Of a DNA stretch of 64,000 nt, positions 17,932-26,945 are shown piece by piece. The notes below the pieces were generated by a model that did no database searches, was not told the DNA's origin, and saw nothing but the letters and a program-made list of their open reading frames with translations. A program made the position numbers and the translations under genes. Within the stretch, counting starts at the first letter, position 1. The number at the start of each line of letters is the position of its first letter. This DNA comes from Paenibacillus massiliensis subsp. panacisoli DSM 21345 (GTDB lineage: Bacteria > Bacillota > Bacilli > Paenibacillales > Paenibacillaceae): contig NZ_AUFO01000022.1 of NCBI RefSeq assembly GCF_000426545.1, forward strand, positions 1 to 64,000, given 5' to 3'.

Positions 17932-18745
17932 ACCATTATGGGTTACTGGCCTACTAACTGCGGCGGCATGGCTGGTATGTATTTTTCTGGCGACCCCGCT
18001 GGTCATCGTCGTAATTACTTCTCTGAATTCTGCGGCTTATAGTGTATTTCCGCCGAAGGACTTATCCTTCCGTTGGTATGAGAATCTGTCGTCGCAGCCG
18101 CAGTTTTTGCAAGCCTTTGGAAATAGTGTATTTACATCATTATGTTCCACCATACTGGCACTTGTAGCAGGGACGCTTGCAGCCCTTGCCATACAGCGCT
18201 ACGAGTTCCCCGGAAGAAATCTACTGCGGGCTATCTTCATGTCACCGATGGTCGTTCCAAAGATTGCGTTGGGCGTGGCTTATCTCATTCTATTCTCCAA
18301 ACTGAAGATTGCCGGGGGCTTATTTGCACTCATCCTGGGTGAGGCAGTAACGGTATTGCCCTTCGTACTCGCCATTGTGGGCAGTACATTGGCCAACATC
18401 AAGAAAGAATACGAGGAAGCCGCGGCGGATCTGGGGGGAGGACCCATCCGGGTGTTTTTCACGGTGACCTTACCCCAAATGAGGCTAGGCTTGCTGCTTA
18501 GTGGTGCTCTTTCATTTATATTCACGTTTGATCAGGTAGAAACGGCTTTGTTGATCCTAAGGCCACCCAATTATACACTGCCAATTGAATTGTTTCTGTA
18601 CATGGAAAAATGGCAGGACCCTACGATTGCAGTAGTCTCTTCATTAATGCTGCTGTTTGCCATATTGCTCTTCTTCGGACTGAAGCTGATGCTTCGATCT
18701 GTGCCTGAGGTGCAGAAGTTTGTGAATAAGCAGCATGAGAAGTAA
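17921..18745 (+). CDS. ABC transporter permease (PotC-like)
   Basis: 274 residues, about six membrane helices. The EAA loop is EEAAADLGGGPIRVFFTVTLPQ. AGGAGG at 17907-17912 is 8 nt before GTG 17921, which decides between that and the earlier GTG 17912; the gene then overlaps the first permease by 11 bp. It is the second channel subunit of the same importer. The next gene, an M24 peptidase, follows after about 50 bp with its own strong ribosome binding site. Confidence 0.88.
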   Translation: MRHRPLWVTGLLTAAAWLVCIFLATPLVIVVITSLNSAAYSVFPPKDLSFRWYENLSSQPQFLQAFGNSVFTSLCSTILALVAGTLAALAIQRYEFPGRNLLRAIFMSPMVVPKIALGVAYLILFSKLKIAGGLFALILGEAVTVLPFVLAIVGSTLANIKKEYEEAAADLGGGPIRVFFTVTLPQMRLGLLLSGALSFIFTFDQVETALLILRPPNYTLPIELFLYMEKWQDPTIAVVSSLMLLFAILLFFGLKLMLRSVPEVQKFVNKQHEK

Positions 18746-18798
18746 TAGGATAGACGGTACCTGTTGATACAGAACGAAGCAAGGAGGTAATTTGCTGC

Positions 18799-20034
18799 AT
18801 GAACAATCCATTGGAGATGAGGAACACAGTATCTGCCGATTCTGCAAGTACTGCGCATCGGGGACGTGCTGAATACATTATGGAGCGAGAGGGTCTGCAA
18901 GCGCTGGTTGCCACCACACCTGAAAATGTATCCTACGTCATCGGTTCACAGCTACGGGCGACGAATTGGACGATGCAGATCTATGCCGTACTTCCTCGGA
19001 GCGCTAAAGCAAGACCACGGCTCATTATGCCGACCAATCGGCTAGGGGTGATTGCCCAGATGGGATTGCCTGAAGCGGACATTTATCTCTACAGCGATTT
19101 TTTCCTCGAAGGCTCTCCAGATGGGAAGCCCTCTACAGCCGATATTGATCTCTTGTATCATTTGTTAGGCTCAGTACAGACATACTCCGGGCCACTGGAG
19201 GCACTACAGGCTGCGCTGAAGGACCTCGATGTGAATGATGGACCACTGGGCGTCGATGAGATGCGGATGTCTCCGGCGATCTATGGACGATTAAGCGACA
19301 GTCTTTCTGCAGGGGCACTTCGTTCAGCGTATGGCTTGTTCCGGGAGATTCGTCAGGTCAAGACCCCACTTGAATTGCTGCGTCTTCGTACAGTTGCGGC
19401 GTTAAACGAACGGATTGAGTTAGAGCTCATTCACAAGATCGCGGCCAATGTGCACGAAGAGGAATTAGCAGAGCATTACCGGCTAGAAGTAGTCAGAGCA
19501 GGAGGAGTACCTGCTATGGTCGCAGTCGGGGCAGGACCACGCAGCGCGTTGCCACTGATTGAACGTTACTTCCATCGGGTGCAGCCTGGTGATCTGGTAC
19601 GCTTTGACCTTTGCTGTCAGCTCGATGGCTATTGGGCAGACACAGGCCGAACCGTTGTGCTGGGTTCTCCGTCCCCATGGCAGCGCAATCACTTTGCAGC
19701 TGTCAAGAGCGGATGGGAGCGGGCACTCGAGCTGGTGCGGCCCGGTGCCAAAGCATCCGAGATATTTGAAGCAGCCGTACAAACGGTTCAACAAAGTGGA
19801 ATTCCGCACTATCGGCGCCAGCATGTTGGACATGCCATTGGCCTGGAGCTATATGATGATATCGTACTTGCGCCGGGTGATCAGCGGGTACTGGAGGAAG
19901 GCATGGTGTTCTGTGTAGAGGTTCCATACTATGAGCTCGGTGCAGGAGGCTTTCAGATTGAAGATACCGTTATTGTCACCAAGGATGGGTTCGACTCGAT
20001 CACACATATGGAACGCAAACTATATCAGCAATGA
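18799..20034 (+). CDS. M24 family metallopeptidase (Xaa-Pro peptidase/creatinase-like)
   Basis: 411 residues. A creatinase N-terminal domain (about 20-165) precedes a pita-bread catalytic domain. All five metal ligands are visible: Asp in VRFDLCC, Asp in YWADTGR, His in HVGHAIGLE, Glu in CVEVPYYE and Glu in FQIEDTV. The family splits Xaa-Pro bonds or, in creatinase, an amidino C-N bond. In this operon after hyuAB and an importer it may hydrolyse the ring-opened product or a dipeptide form of the substrate. The ATG at 18799 lies 11 nt after AAGGAGGT, slightly long but the only suitable one. Confidence 0.85.
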   Translation: MNNPLEMRNTVSADSASTAHRGRAEYIMEREGLQALVATTPENVSYVIGSQLRATNWTMQIYAVLPRSAKARPRLIMPTNRLGVIAQMGLPEADIYLYSDFFLEGSPDGKPSTADIDLLYHLLGSVQTYSGPLEALQAALKDLDVNDGPLGVDEMRMSPAIYGRLSDSLSAGALRSAYGLFREIRQVKTPLELLRLRTVAALNERIELELIHKIAANVHEEELAEHYRLEVVRAGGVPAMVAVGAGPRSALPLIERYFHRVQPGDLVRFDLCCQLDGYWADTGRTVVLGSPSPWQRNHFAAVKSGWERALELVRPGAKASEIFEAAVQTVQQSGIPHYRRQHVGHAIGLELYDDIVLAPGDQRVLEEGMVFCVEVPYYELGAGGFQIEDTVIVTKDGFDSITHMERKLYQQ

Positions 20035-20043
20035 GGTTCTCGC

Positions 20044-21249
20044 ATGAGTTATATCCAAAAAGGAACCGGCTTGTTCCGTAAAACAAGCCTGGCCATGTTC
20101 GCCGGAGGGTTCAGCACCTTCGCTATTTTATACTGTCTTCAGCCGCTCATGCCTGAGTTCTCGAAGGAATTCGACGTATCTCCGGCTGTCGCCAGTCTAT
20201 CGTTATCCATATGCACAATTGCTATGGCAGTGACAATGTTATTCGTAGGGACGATCTCGGATGTGAAGGGTAGGAAATTCATCATGTGCTGCTCCTTGGC
20301 CGGGGCAGCGCTGATTACCCTGCTGATTGCTGTCAGTCCGGGGTTCGAGTATGTATTACTGCTTCGGATTGTCCAGGGAATGATCCTGGCTGGGCTACCT
20401 GCGATTGCCATGACGTATCTTAGTGAAGAGATTGATCCGGTCAGCTTGGGCTATGCGATGGGATTGTATATTAGCGGTAATTCCATCGGTGGTATGGGCG
20501 GAAGAATTGTGACGGGCATTGTGACAGATGTCGCGAACTGGAGGGTGGCCCTTGCGATCATTGGCCTGATTAGCCTGATCTCCTTTGTCCTATTCTACTA
20601 TTGGCTGCCATCATCCCAACATTTTCAGAAGCGTCGCTTTCGCATTAGAGACTTGACCAGCACGCTGCTGGAGCAGTGCAAGGACCCTCGGCTTCTTTGT
20701 CTGTATGGTCTGGGCTTTGTACTGATGGGCAGCTTCGTGACGCTTTTCAACTATATTGGCTATCGCCTGATGGACCCGCCATATGAGCTAAGCCAATCTC
20801 TGGTCGGCTGGATATTCCTGGTCTATATCATGGGAACAATCAGTTCAACATGGATGGGAAGGCTAGCAGATCGTTATGGGCGCTACATTGTACTTAGTAT
20901 TGCTGCAGGAATCATTTTAATTGGAGCCGTCTTGACGCTCGCAGAGCCGCTGTGGCTTGTGATTTTGGGAATATCACTTTTCACCTTCGGATTTTTTGGA
21001 GGACATTCCATAGCCAGTAGCTGGATTGGCCTGCTTGCCTCTGAGCATAAAGCTCAGTCTTCTGCGCTATATTTGTTCTGTTACTATGTAGGCTCCAGTG
21101 TGAGTGGAACAGCAGGAGGGGTATTCTATATTTACTATGGCTGGAAGGGTGTCATTGGCATGATTGTGTGCTATATGATTGCAGCTTTACTGATGAGTCA
21201 TGCCTTACGTAAGCTTGGTTGTCCGAAAAATCAAACAACTCCATTATAG
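20044..21249 (+). CDS. MFS transporter (YnfM-like)
   Basis: 401 residues, twelve predicted membrane segments. The loop after helix 2 reads GTISDVKGRKFIM, the major facilitator signature, and its counterpart GRLADRYGRYIVL stands in the second half. Similar to YnfM-type transporters of unknown or drug/arabinose efflux role. It starts 9 bp after the peptidase stop, with only a weak GAGG, consistent with coupling to the upstream gene. As last gene of the run it may export a product or take up the same class of compound. Confidence 0.85.
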   Translation: MSYIQKGTGLFRKTSLAMFAGGFSTFAILYCLQPLMPEFSKEFDVSPAVASLSLSICTIAMAVTMLFVGTISDVKGRKFIMCCSLAGAALITLLIAVSPGFEYVLLLRIVQGMILAGLPAIAMTYLSEEIDPVSLGYAMGLYISGNSIGGMGGRIVTGIVTDVANWRVALAIIGLISLISFVLFYYWLPSSQHFQKRRFRIRDLTSTLLEQCKDPRLLCLYGLGFVLMGSFVTLFNYIGYRLMDPPYELSQSLVGWIFLVYIMGTISSTWMGRLADRYGRYIVLSIAAGIILIGAVLTLAEPLWLVILGISLFTFGFFGGHSIASSWIGLLASEHKAQSSALYLFCYYVGSSVSGTAGGVFYIYYGWKGVIGMIVCYMIAALLMSHALRKLGCPKNQTTPL

Positions 21250-21306
21250 GATATATATGGAACTTTCTGAGAACAGCTCAAATTGTTTGTTTTGATTCAA
21301 TCATGT

Positions 21307-21334
21307 GGTTAACATAATAATAATTATGTAAATT
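21307..21334 (+). repeat. dif-like 28-bp site 1
   Basis: Arm GGTTAACATAA (21307-21317), centre TAATAA (21318-21323), arm TTATGTAAATT. It matches three other sites in the window (27519, 39463 minus, 55909). The 11-6-11 layout and the arm sequence are those of Xer recombination sites. It lies downstream of the MFS gene, before its terminator, which argues against a promoter operator. Confidence 0.6.
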
Positions 21335-21353
21335 TATGTGAGAGATAAATTCC

Positions 21354-21388
21354 AATCCAGCTACTCATAAGAGAAGCTGGATTTTTTT
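21354..21388 (+). terminator. Terminator of the hyu-transport run
   Basis: AATCCAGCT (21354-21362) pairs with AGCTGGATT (21375-21383), followed by seven T residues in total. Confidence 0.85.
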
Positions 21389-21489
21389 GTGTGCGAATTA
21401 TGGGAATGGGAAAGGCTCCTATAAGGCAGTCACCGCCCAGGAAACGATTAACAAGAAGGTTTCTTCCATCTAAATACCGAATACTATAG

Positions 21490-21634
21490 GTGCTCTCTGA
21501 TATATTAGAAGACCATCAAAAAGGTGAGCTGATAATAGAAGATAAGGCAAATGAAGCAAAACAATCAATAATAAATAGATTAGAAAATGATGGCAAGGAA
21601 GCTTTAAACAAACCTGATGGTGATATATTTGGCA
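21490..21634 (+). pseudogene. Short orphan reading frame, probably a gene remnant
   Basis: From GTG 21490 a Lys/Glu-rich frame (LSDILEDHQKGELIIEDK...) runs into the DUF1232 gene in another frame. It has no clear ribosome binding site and no recognised family. It may be a truncated gene whose end was lost when the DUF1232 sequence was joined to it. Confidence 0.3.
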
Positions 21635-21952
21635 TATCGCGATCCACGAATACCCTTATTTCCAAAAATATTAGCAATTTGTGTAGTGGCGTATGCTTTT
21701 AGCCCTGTGGACTTGATACCTGATTTTATACCGATCCTTGGATATCTTGATGATTTAATTCTTGTACCGCTAGGCATCTATATAGCTCTGCGACTGTTTC
21801 CAAAGGAAGTACTTGAAGAGTACCGTACAAAGGCAGAGGAACAAAGGAAATTGGGCAAGCCTAAGAATTGGAACACAGGCACACTTGTAATAGCCATTTG
21901 GATTGCATTAGCTGTATGGAGTGGTTGGTATATCTATGAACTATTAAAATAA
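21617..21952 (+). CDS. DUF1232 (YkvA-like) membrane protein, possibly N-terminally truncated
   Basis: 111 residues. YLAYRDPRIPLFPKILAICVVAYAFSPVDLIPDFIPILGYLDDLILVP (split by position: about 4-50) is the DUF1232/YkvA core, with a membrane helix and the SPVDLIPDFIP turn. A further hydrophobic helix closes the C-terminus (LVIAIWIALAVWSGWYIY). Homologues usually have some 20 more residues before the YLAY motif; here an in-frame stop at 21605 forbids this, and the only Met lies three residues before the motif. It may be broken at the 5' end. Function of the family is unknown. Confidence 0.6.
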   Translation: MVIYLAYRDPRIPLFPKILAICVVAYAFSPVDLIPDFIPILGYLDDLILVPLGIYIALRLFPKEVLEEYRTKAEEQRKLGKPKNWNTGTLVIAIWIALAVWSGWYIYELLK

Positions 21953-21975
21953 CTGTTGGAGGATTAATCTCTCAG

Positions 21976-22078
21976 CCGCGTGCCCTTGCATTCGAAAGGG
22001 TTTCGCGGTACAAAAATTCAAATTTATGTAGACTTTTCGGCACTTTTCTTTCACTCCTGTTTGTGCCGACGTAGTCGG
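21976..22078 (+). promoter_or_regulatory. Structured leader with three hairpins
   Basis: Hairpin 1: CCGCG and CCCTT at 21976-21985 pair with AAGGG and CGCGG up to 22008. Hairpin 2: CGGCAC (22038-22043) with GTGCCG (22063-22068). Hairpin 3: CCGAC-GTA-GTCGG at 22066-22078, which competes with hairpin 2. The last ends just before the ribosome binding site of 22092. It could be a regulatory leader; no known riboswitch recognised. Confidence 0.35.
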
Positions 22079-22091
22079 AATGGAGATTATT

Positions 22092-23117
22092 ATGAAAAGA
22101 GTTGGAATTATTACTCTTTATTACAAAAATTATAATTACGGTGGCCAACTTGGAGCGTATGCACTGCAAAAAGCTATAGCTAAATTAGGATTTCATTGTG
22201 AGCAAATTACATTCAAGTGGCTAAACGAATACACCTTACAAGCATATGAAAGCGCTATAAGTGCTGAAAATTTTAGGACTTTTTCCGAAAGCATTCCCCA
22301 CAGCGAACGCTTATATACAGTATCTGATATTGCAGAATGTGTTGATGATTACGATATTTTTGTTTGCGGTAGCGACCAAATATGGGGTTTACCATGGGTT
22401 ATTTCCGACGACATTTTACCCTGTATGGCACTTTCTTTTGTTCCAGCATCAAAAACGAAAATTGCATACGCAGCAAGCATGGGAGGAGCAGAAATAGAGC
22501 CCGATCGAAAAAATATCCTTGCTCCACACGTTAATTCCTTAGACTTTGTTTCTGTTCGTGAAAAAAGTGCAATTCCTTTTGTGAAAACGATGAGAAATGG
22601 AGAGGTTACTCACGTATTGGATCCTGTAATGCTACTTGATAAATCCGAATGGGATGATATAGCTGCTACTCCGCCAGAAAAAGCCTATATACTCACTTAT
22701 GATTTACGAGATACAGGGGTTCAGGAATATGCTGAAGCACTTTCACAAAAGTACGGATACGAGATTATATCTCTTGCAACTACTGGAGCAGCTACGGTTG
22801 GTCCGAAGGAATTTGTAGGGTACATAAAACACGCTAAATATCTTATTACTAGTGCTTTTCATGGGGCCGTTTTTGCCATTTTATATAAGGTTCCATTTTT
22901 GGTTTTCCCAGTATCTGATAATCCACAAGACCCCAGATCAATAGATTCAAGACTGATAGCTCTGCTGGATACGTTTGGCTTATCTTCTTGCTATGTTTAT
23001 GATGCATCAAATATTCCAAATATTGATGATGTTACTTTCCATCATATAGACGAATCACAAACAAGTGCATTTCGTCATGCGTCACTTCAATTTCTTAAAA
23101 TGATTAAAATAAAATGA
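22092..23117 (+). CDS. Polysaccharide pyruvyl transferase family protein
   Basis: 341 residues. KRVGIITLYYKNYNYGGQLGAYALQ at the N-terminus, DIFVCGSDQIWG near residue 90 and TSAFHGAVFAILYKVPFLVFP near residue 255 are the hallmarks of the PF04230 family. It transfers pyruvyl groups to sugars or related acceptors in surface polysaccharides. TGGAG precedes ATG 22092; the upstream ATG at 22080 overlaps it. The gene is clearly more AT-rich than its neighbours and stands alone without other polysaccharide genes, which suggests transfer. A terminator follows at 23119. Confidence 0.8.
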   Translation: MKRVGIITLYYKNYNYGGQLGAYALQKAIAKLGFHCEQITFKWLNEYTLQAYESAISAENFRTFSESIPHSERLYTVSDIAECVDDYDIFVCGSDQIWGLPWVISDDILPCMALSFVPASKTKIAYAASMGGAEIEPDRKNILAPHVNSLDFVSVREKSAIPFVKTMRNGEVTHVLDPVMLLDKSEWDDIAATPPEKAYILTYDLRDTGVQEYAEALSQKYGYEIISLATTGAATVGPKEFVGYIKHAKYLITSAFHGAVFAILYKVPFLVFPVSDNPQDPRSIDSRLIALLDTFGLSSCYVYDASNIPNIDDVTFHHIDESQTSAFRHASLQFLKMIKIK

Positions 23118-23118
23118 A

Positions 23119-23145
23119 CCGATCCTTGCGGATACGGGGCTTTTT
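23119..23145 (+). terminator. Terminator after pyruvyl transferase gene
   Basis: CCGATCC-TTGC-GGATACGG stem followed by GGCTTTTT. Confidence 0.7.
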
Positions 23146-23382
23146 GGCGTGAATGGAGAGTGATTAGTGACTTATCATATATTAGGGAATAGGCGGGCGT
23201 GTTATATTCGAACTTAACTTAGCATAGTACCGGAAGAGGTGGACACATGTAAGTCATAGCCGCAGAATACAATATTCGAATTAATCCAGTAAAATATGAC
23301 GCAGCCTGCTATACGTTCGATATGGCCGGTTGCCGGGATACGTGTAGCATCGCTTGTGTTTACGATAAGGAGATTAACGGCG

Positions 23383-25161
23383 ATGAACTTAACATGGGAC
23401 TTGGAGAGTCTGTATCCCTCATTTCAGTCGGAGAAATATCAAAAGGATTATAAACATGCAGCAGAGCTTGCAGATGAACTTGGTGCGAGGGCAAAGCTTC
23501 ATTTACACACTCAAGAGAAGGCTGCGATTCTAACGGAGGATTTTCTTAGGCAATATAATGCATTCAGGAGCGTGTATCTGTGCTTATTCAGCTATGCAGA
23601 GCTGGTATTCAGCATTGACAACGAGAATACAGAAGCTGCAAATCAGATGAACGTATTGGATGAAATGGAAGCTGATTCAGTAGAAGCTCTAGCAAGCTTC
23701 AGCAAATGGCTGGCTGGTATGAGTGCGGAAGAGCTTGATACAATTATTGGCTCGAGTGAGTATGTGGGTCACCATGCTTATTATTTGCGTCAGCTGCAGC
23801 AGCGGTCAAGGTATCTGCTCAGTGAAGAAGCGGAGGCGGTCATTGCTCGGATGCAGCTTACCGGCGCCAAAGCGTGGGAGAGGTTGTACATGAAGATACA
23901 GTCTAACTTGCGCGTAGAGGTCGAGATGAAAGAGGCAGTGCACCAGCTGTCTTTGGCGGAGCTGCGCAATCTGGTGTACGACCATGATTCTCAGGTTAGG
24001 CAGGCGGCATACGAAGCGGAAGCCGAGGCTTGTCGCAGTGTTGCCGAACAGAGTGCTGCTTGTCTTAATGCGGTGTGCGGAGAGGCGATAGGAATCTATG
24101 AGCTAAGAGGGTACAAATCGCCGCTGCATAAAGTACTGGAGACCTCACGTATGGATCAGGAGAAGCTAGAGGTAATGCTGCAAGCGATTGAGGAGAGCCT
24201 GCCTGCGTTTCATCAGTATTATCTTCACAAAGCAAAGCTTTTTGGTCATGCAGGACCGCTCCCTTCCCATGATATCTTTGCTCCGGTTAGAGGGAATTCT
24301 TCCGTCAAAATTAGCTACCTGGAGGCACAAGAGATTATTGTTGCCGGGTTTAACTCGTTCAGTACAGAACTAGGTGCGTTTGCCCGCAAGGTGTTCACCT
24401 CCAGTTGGATCGATGCGGAGCCACGGGCAGGAAAAGTGAACTTTAGTATGTGCCTCGATATTGCTCCAATCCAAGAGAGCCGGATTATTACCAGCTTCAC
24501 CGGGAGCTATATGGATGTAGGTGTGCTGGCGCATGAGATTGGTCATGCCTACCATAGCAGTTGCCTTGCCGGAAAGACTATGGTCAATACGGATTATCCG
24601 ATTCCGATTGCCGAGACGGCGTCGATCTTTTGTGAGAGTCTGATTAATCAAGAGCTACTACTGAGTACATCGGAAGGAGAAGTGTTGCCGATTCTCGAGC
24701 GGAGCCTCTCGGATGCCGGTTATTATATCGTTGATTTCTACGCCAGTTACCTGTTTGAAAGCCAGCTTTATGAGCAGAGGAAATCAGGTTCACTAACGGT
24801 GGAAGAATTGAACAGTCTGATGCTGGATGCCATGTCTTTGGCCTATGGAAGCAGTATTACCCCGAATTCTATTCATCCCTACCAGTGGATTAGCAAGGCC
24901 GGTTATTATATGACAGGCAATGAGTTTTTGAATTTCCCGAATTCGTTCGGGCTGTTGTTCTCTAAAGGGCTATTCGCGCAGTATAAGAAACGTGGGAGCG
25001 GATTCGTAGAGCAATATCAAGCCTTTCTGGGCGCCAGCACTACCTCCACAGTTGCAGATATTGGGCAGTTAATGGGTATCGATGTGCATTCATCGGAGTT
25101 CTGGAGAGATGCGCTGGCCTTAATTGGGGAGGATATTCAGCACTTCGTGGAGAGAATGTAG
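23383..25161 (+). CDS. M3 family oligoendopeptidase (PepF-like)
   Basis: 592 residues, the family length. The zinc motif HEIGH is at about residues 384-388 within VLAHEIGHAYHS, and the third ligand Glu lies in PIAETASIFCE downstream. The N-terminal helical region (about 1-200) matches PepF/M3 peptidases. It degrades oligopeptides in the cytosol. AAGGAGA lies 9 nt before ATG 23383; the earlier ATG at 23296 would add 29 unrelated residues. It stands alone, with GC content like the core genome, between AT-rich accessory genes. Confidence 0.9.
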   Translation: MNLTWDLESLYPSFQSEKYQKDYKHAAELADELGARAKLHLHTQEKAAILTEDFLRQYNAFRSVYLCLFSYAELVFSIDNENTEAANQMNVLDEMEADSVEALASFSKWLAGMSAEELDTIIGSSEYVGHHAYYLRQLQQRSRYLLSEEAEAVIARMQLTGAKAWERLYMKIQSNLRVEVEMKEAVHQLSLAELRNLVYDHDSQVRQAAYEAEAEACRSVAEQSAACLNAVCGEAIGIYELRGYKSPLHKVLETSRMDQEKLEVMLQAIEESLPAFHQYYLHKAKLFGHAGPLPSHDIFAPVRGNSSVKISYLEAQEIIVAGFNSFSTELGAFARKVFTSSWIDAEPRAGKVNFSMCLDIAPIQESRIITSFTGSYMDVGVLAHEIGHAYHSSCLAGKTMVNTDYPIPIAETASIFCESLINQELLLSTSEGEVLPILERSLSDAGYYIVDFYASYLFESQLYEQRKSGSLTVEELNSLMLDAMSLAYGSSITPNSIHPYQWISKAGYYMTGNEFLNFPNSFGLLFSKGLFAQYKKRGSGFVEQYQAFLGASTTSTVADIGQLMGIDVHSSEFWRDALALIGEDIQHFVERM

Positions 25162-25206
25162 ACGTTGTATCCTTCTTCGTATGGCCTCTCTCATTTCAAG
25201 AAATAA

Positions 25207-25329
25207 ACTCATGAGCTGTTGAAGCGCGGTCTGGAGGTCCAGATCGCGAACTTCATCAGCAAGGAGGAAACAGGATCCTCCCAGTGTCCGGTCATTATTC
25301 AAATGACGCCGTTCGCATTCCATATTTGA
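25207..25329 (+). other. Short open frame without start, hairpin region
   Basis: Between the peptidase and GNAT genes a 40-codon frame (THELLKRGLEVQIANFISKE...) ends at 25329 without a supported start. The same DNA forms an imperfect hairpin at about 25217-25256. It may be a gene fragment or a structured leader; no family recognised. Confidence 0.2.
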
Positions 25330-25368
25330 CTAACAAGATTCAAGTCAATAAAGGAGGAAAGGAACTGT

Positions 25369-25808
25369 ATGCAAATAGAATCACTTACTTATAGCGATAA
25401 GTTATGGCAGGCCGTTGCTGAGTATGCGCAGAATTGCTCCTGGAAAGCAGGGGGTAATTTAGCGAAGCAAATGAAAGAAGGGCAATTTTCGGATTGGGAA
25501 AGAGTTTTTGCAGTATTTGATGATGATCATATTGCTGGTTATTGCACTTTTGCAAAAACCGACTGCATACCAGATGTCTCATATACACCGTATATCGGGT
25601 TCATGTTGTGGGGGAGCAGCACAGAGGCAATCGATTAAGCGAAAAGCTGATATTATCTGTTTTGACTTATGCGAAGGAACTGGGTTTTGAAAAAGTATAC
25701 CTCGTTAGTGACCATGTTAATTTATACGAAAAATATGGTTTCGTGAAGATAGATGAGAAAGAAGCACCTTGGGGAGCAATGGAGACCATATTTATGCACC
25801 TGACGTAA
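25369..25808 (+). pseudogene. GNAT acetyltransferase split by a frameshift
   Basis: AAAGGAGG precedes ATG 25369. The first frame gives the N-terminal half (VAEYAQNCSWKAGGNLAKQM ... HIAGYCTFAKTDCIPD) up to PYIGF near 25605; the coding then continues in the next frame with VGEQHRGNRLSEKLILSVL, ELGFEKVYLVSDHVNLYEKYGF and a stop at 25808. The GEQHRGNRLS piece is the acetyl-CoA P-loop. A single indel near 25600-25610 restores one protein of about 146 residues. It is either a recent pseudogene or a base error. Confidence 0.8.
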
Positions 25809-25928
25809 CGTGCTGCCACCTTGCAAAGGGCAATCCCACAAAGGATGGCCCTTATACTTCCCGTTAAAGGAAAATAAGGCTTCTACTGAAATGCGTTAGT
25901 AGGAGATATTCCCATGTTAATGGAAGCC

Positions 25929-26843
25929 TTATGAAGTATATTTCTCCACCATTTTATGCAAATAATCACGGAATTCATCAACATAGCTACTCGGCTCTAC
26001 TACTTCCAGATTTGTTCCGAAGCTCGCTAAAAATTGAAAGCCAATGCTGTTTTGAGGAACATAGATGGTGGCTAAGAGATATTCAGGACTATAATTATCA
26101 ATACATTTTCGACCGTATCTTTCAATGAATTGATCTGCTATGCCGGGCGAAATCAACACCTTAATAGGGACTAATTGCGGTTGAGCATTTGCTTCCTGCT
26201 CTTGTTCCAATACATAATTTCTAGGGGGAAAAGTGTTCTCATTCACAATAAGCTGGTTGATTCTGGATAATTTAAATGTTCTATAGCTCTGACGAGATAA
26301 ACAAAATGCCTTCAAATACCAACTCGATTCACTAAAATGAAGTTGGTAGGGCTCCGCCATTCTACTCGTGGTACTCCCATTTCTATCTATATAATCAAAC
26401 GTAACTAGCCTTCTCTTCACAATCGCTTCTTGGCAAATCCTCAAGGTGTTCGCAATCTCAGAGCGTCCCTCCCAATCATAAAATGACAGTTGGATTGAAC
26501 CTGTGGCAGACAATGGGCTAACCATGGCTTCTATTTTTTTAATGGTGACTTCAACTTCTTCGCTAATTAGAATTTGTTCCAACCCACTGAGCGCGGTCAA
26601 TATATTCTCCAAGTCAGAGCTACTTAAAAGACGTTTATCCACCTTGTATTCATCCATAATGCCGTAGCCACCATGAACCCCCTGGATAGAGTAGATCGGG
26701 ATGTTGGACACACTCAGTGTTTCCATATCACGAAGAATCGTTCTTTTGGAAACGTTAAATAATTGTGAGAATTCTTTTGTTGAAACAGTATCCCTTCTCA
26801 GCAATATCATGATGATAGATATTAATCTCTCAACCTTCTCCAT
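25929..26843 (-). CDS. WYL-domain (YafY-type) transcriptional regulator
   Basis: 304 residues. An N-terminal HTH_11 winged helix (about 5-60, STKEFSQLFNVSKRTILRDMETL) is followed by a WYL ligand domain (about 135-215, containing SSWYLKAFCLSRQSYRTFKLSRI) and a C-terminal wing. AAAGGAGA is 6 nt before the ATG. It is divergent from the VOC-family gene at 26946, with a 20-bp near-perfect palindrome between them, so it probably controls both. Some WYL regulators of this type respond to nucleic acids or small ligands; the signal here is unknown. Confidence 0.85.
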   Translation of the reverse strand: MEKVERLISIIMILLRRDTVSTKEFSQLFNVSKRTILRDMETLSVSNIPIYSIQGVHGGYGIMDEYKVDKRLLSSSDLENILTALSGLEQILISEEVEVTIKKIEAMVSPLSATGSIQLSFYDWEGRSEIANTLRICQEAIVKRRLVTFDYIDRNGSTTSRMAEPYQLHFSESSWYLKAFCLSRQSYRTFKLSRINQLIVNENTFPPRNYVLEQEQEANAQPQLVPIKVLISPGIADQFIERYGRKCIDNYSPEYLLATIYVPQNSIGFQFLASFGTNLEVVEPSSYVDEFRDYLHKMVEKYTS

Positions 26844-26880
26844 ATTGTCTCCTTTATTTTGTTGAACTTTATTTTAAAAA

Positions 26881-26900
26881 GGTGACATACGTATGTCGCC
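26881..26900. promoter_or_regulatory. Palindromic operator between yafY-like and VOC genes
   Basis: GGTGACATAC/GTATGTCGCC is a 20-bp palindrome with one mismatched pair. A TATACT -10-like box at 26911-26916 follows, so the palindrome covers the -35 region of the VOC gene. Confidence 0.6.
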
Positions 26901-26945
26901 GAATATACATTATACTTCATTTATCACAAGAAGGAGGTTTAGCTT

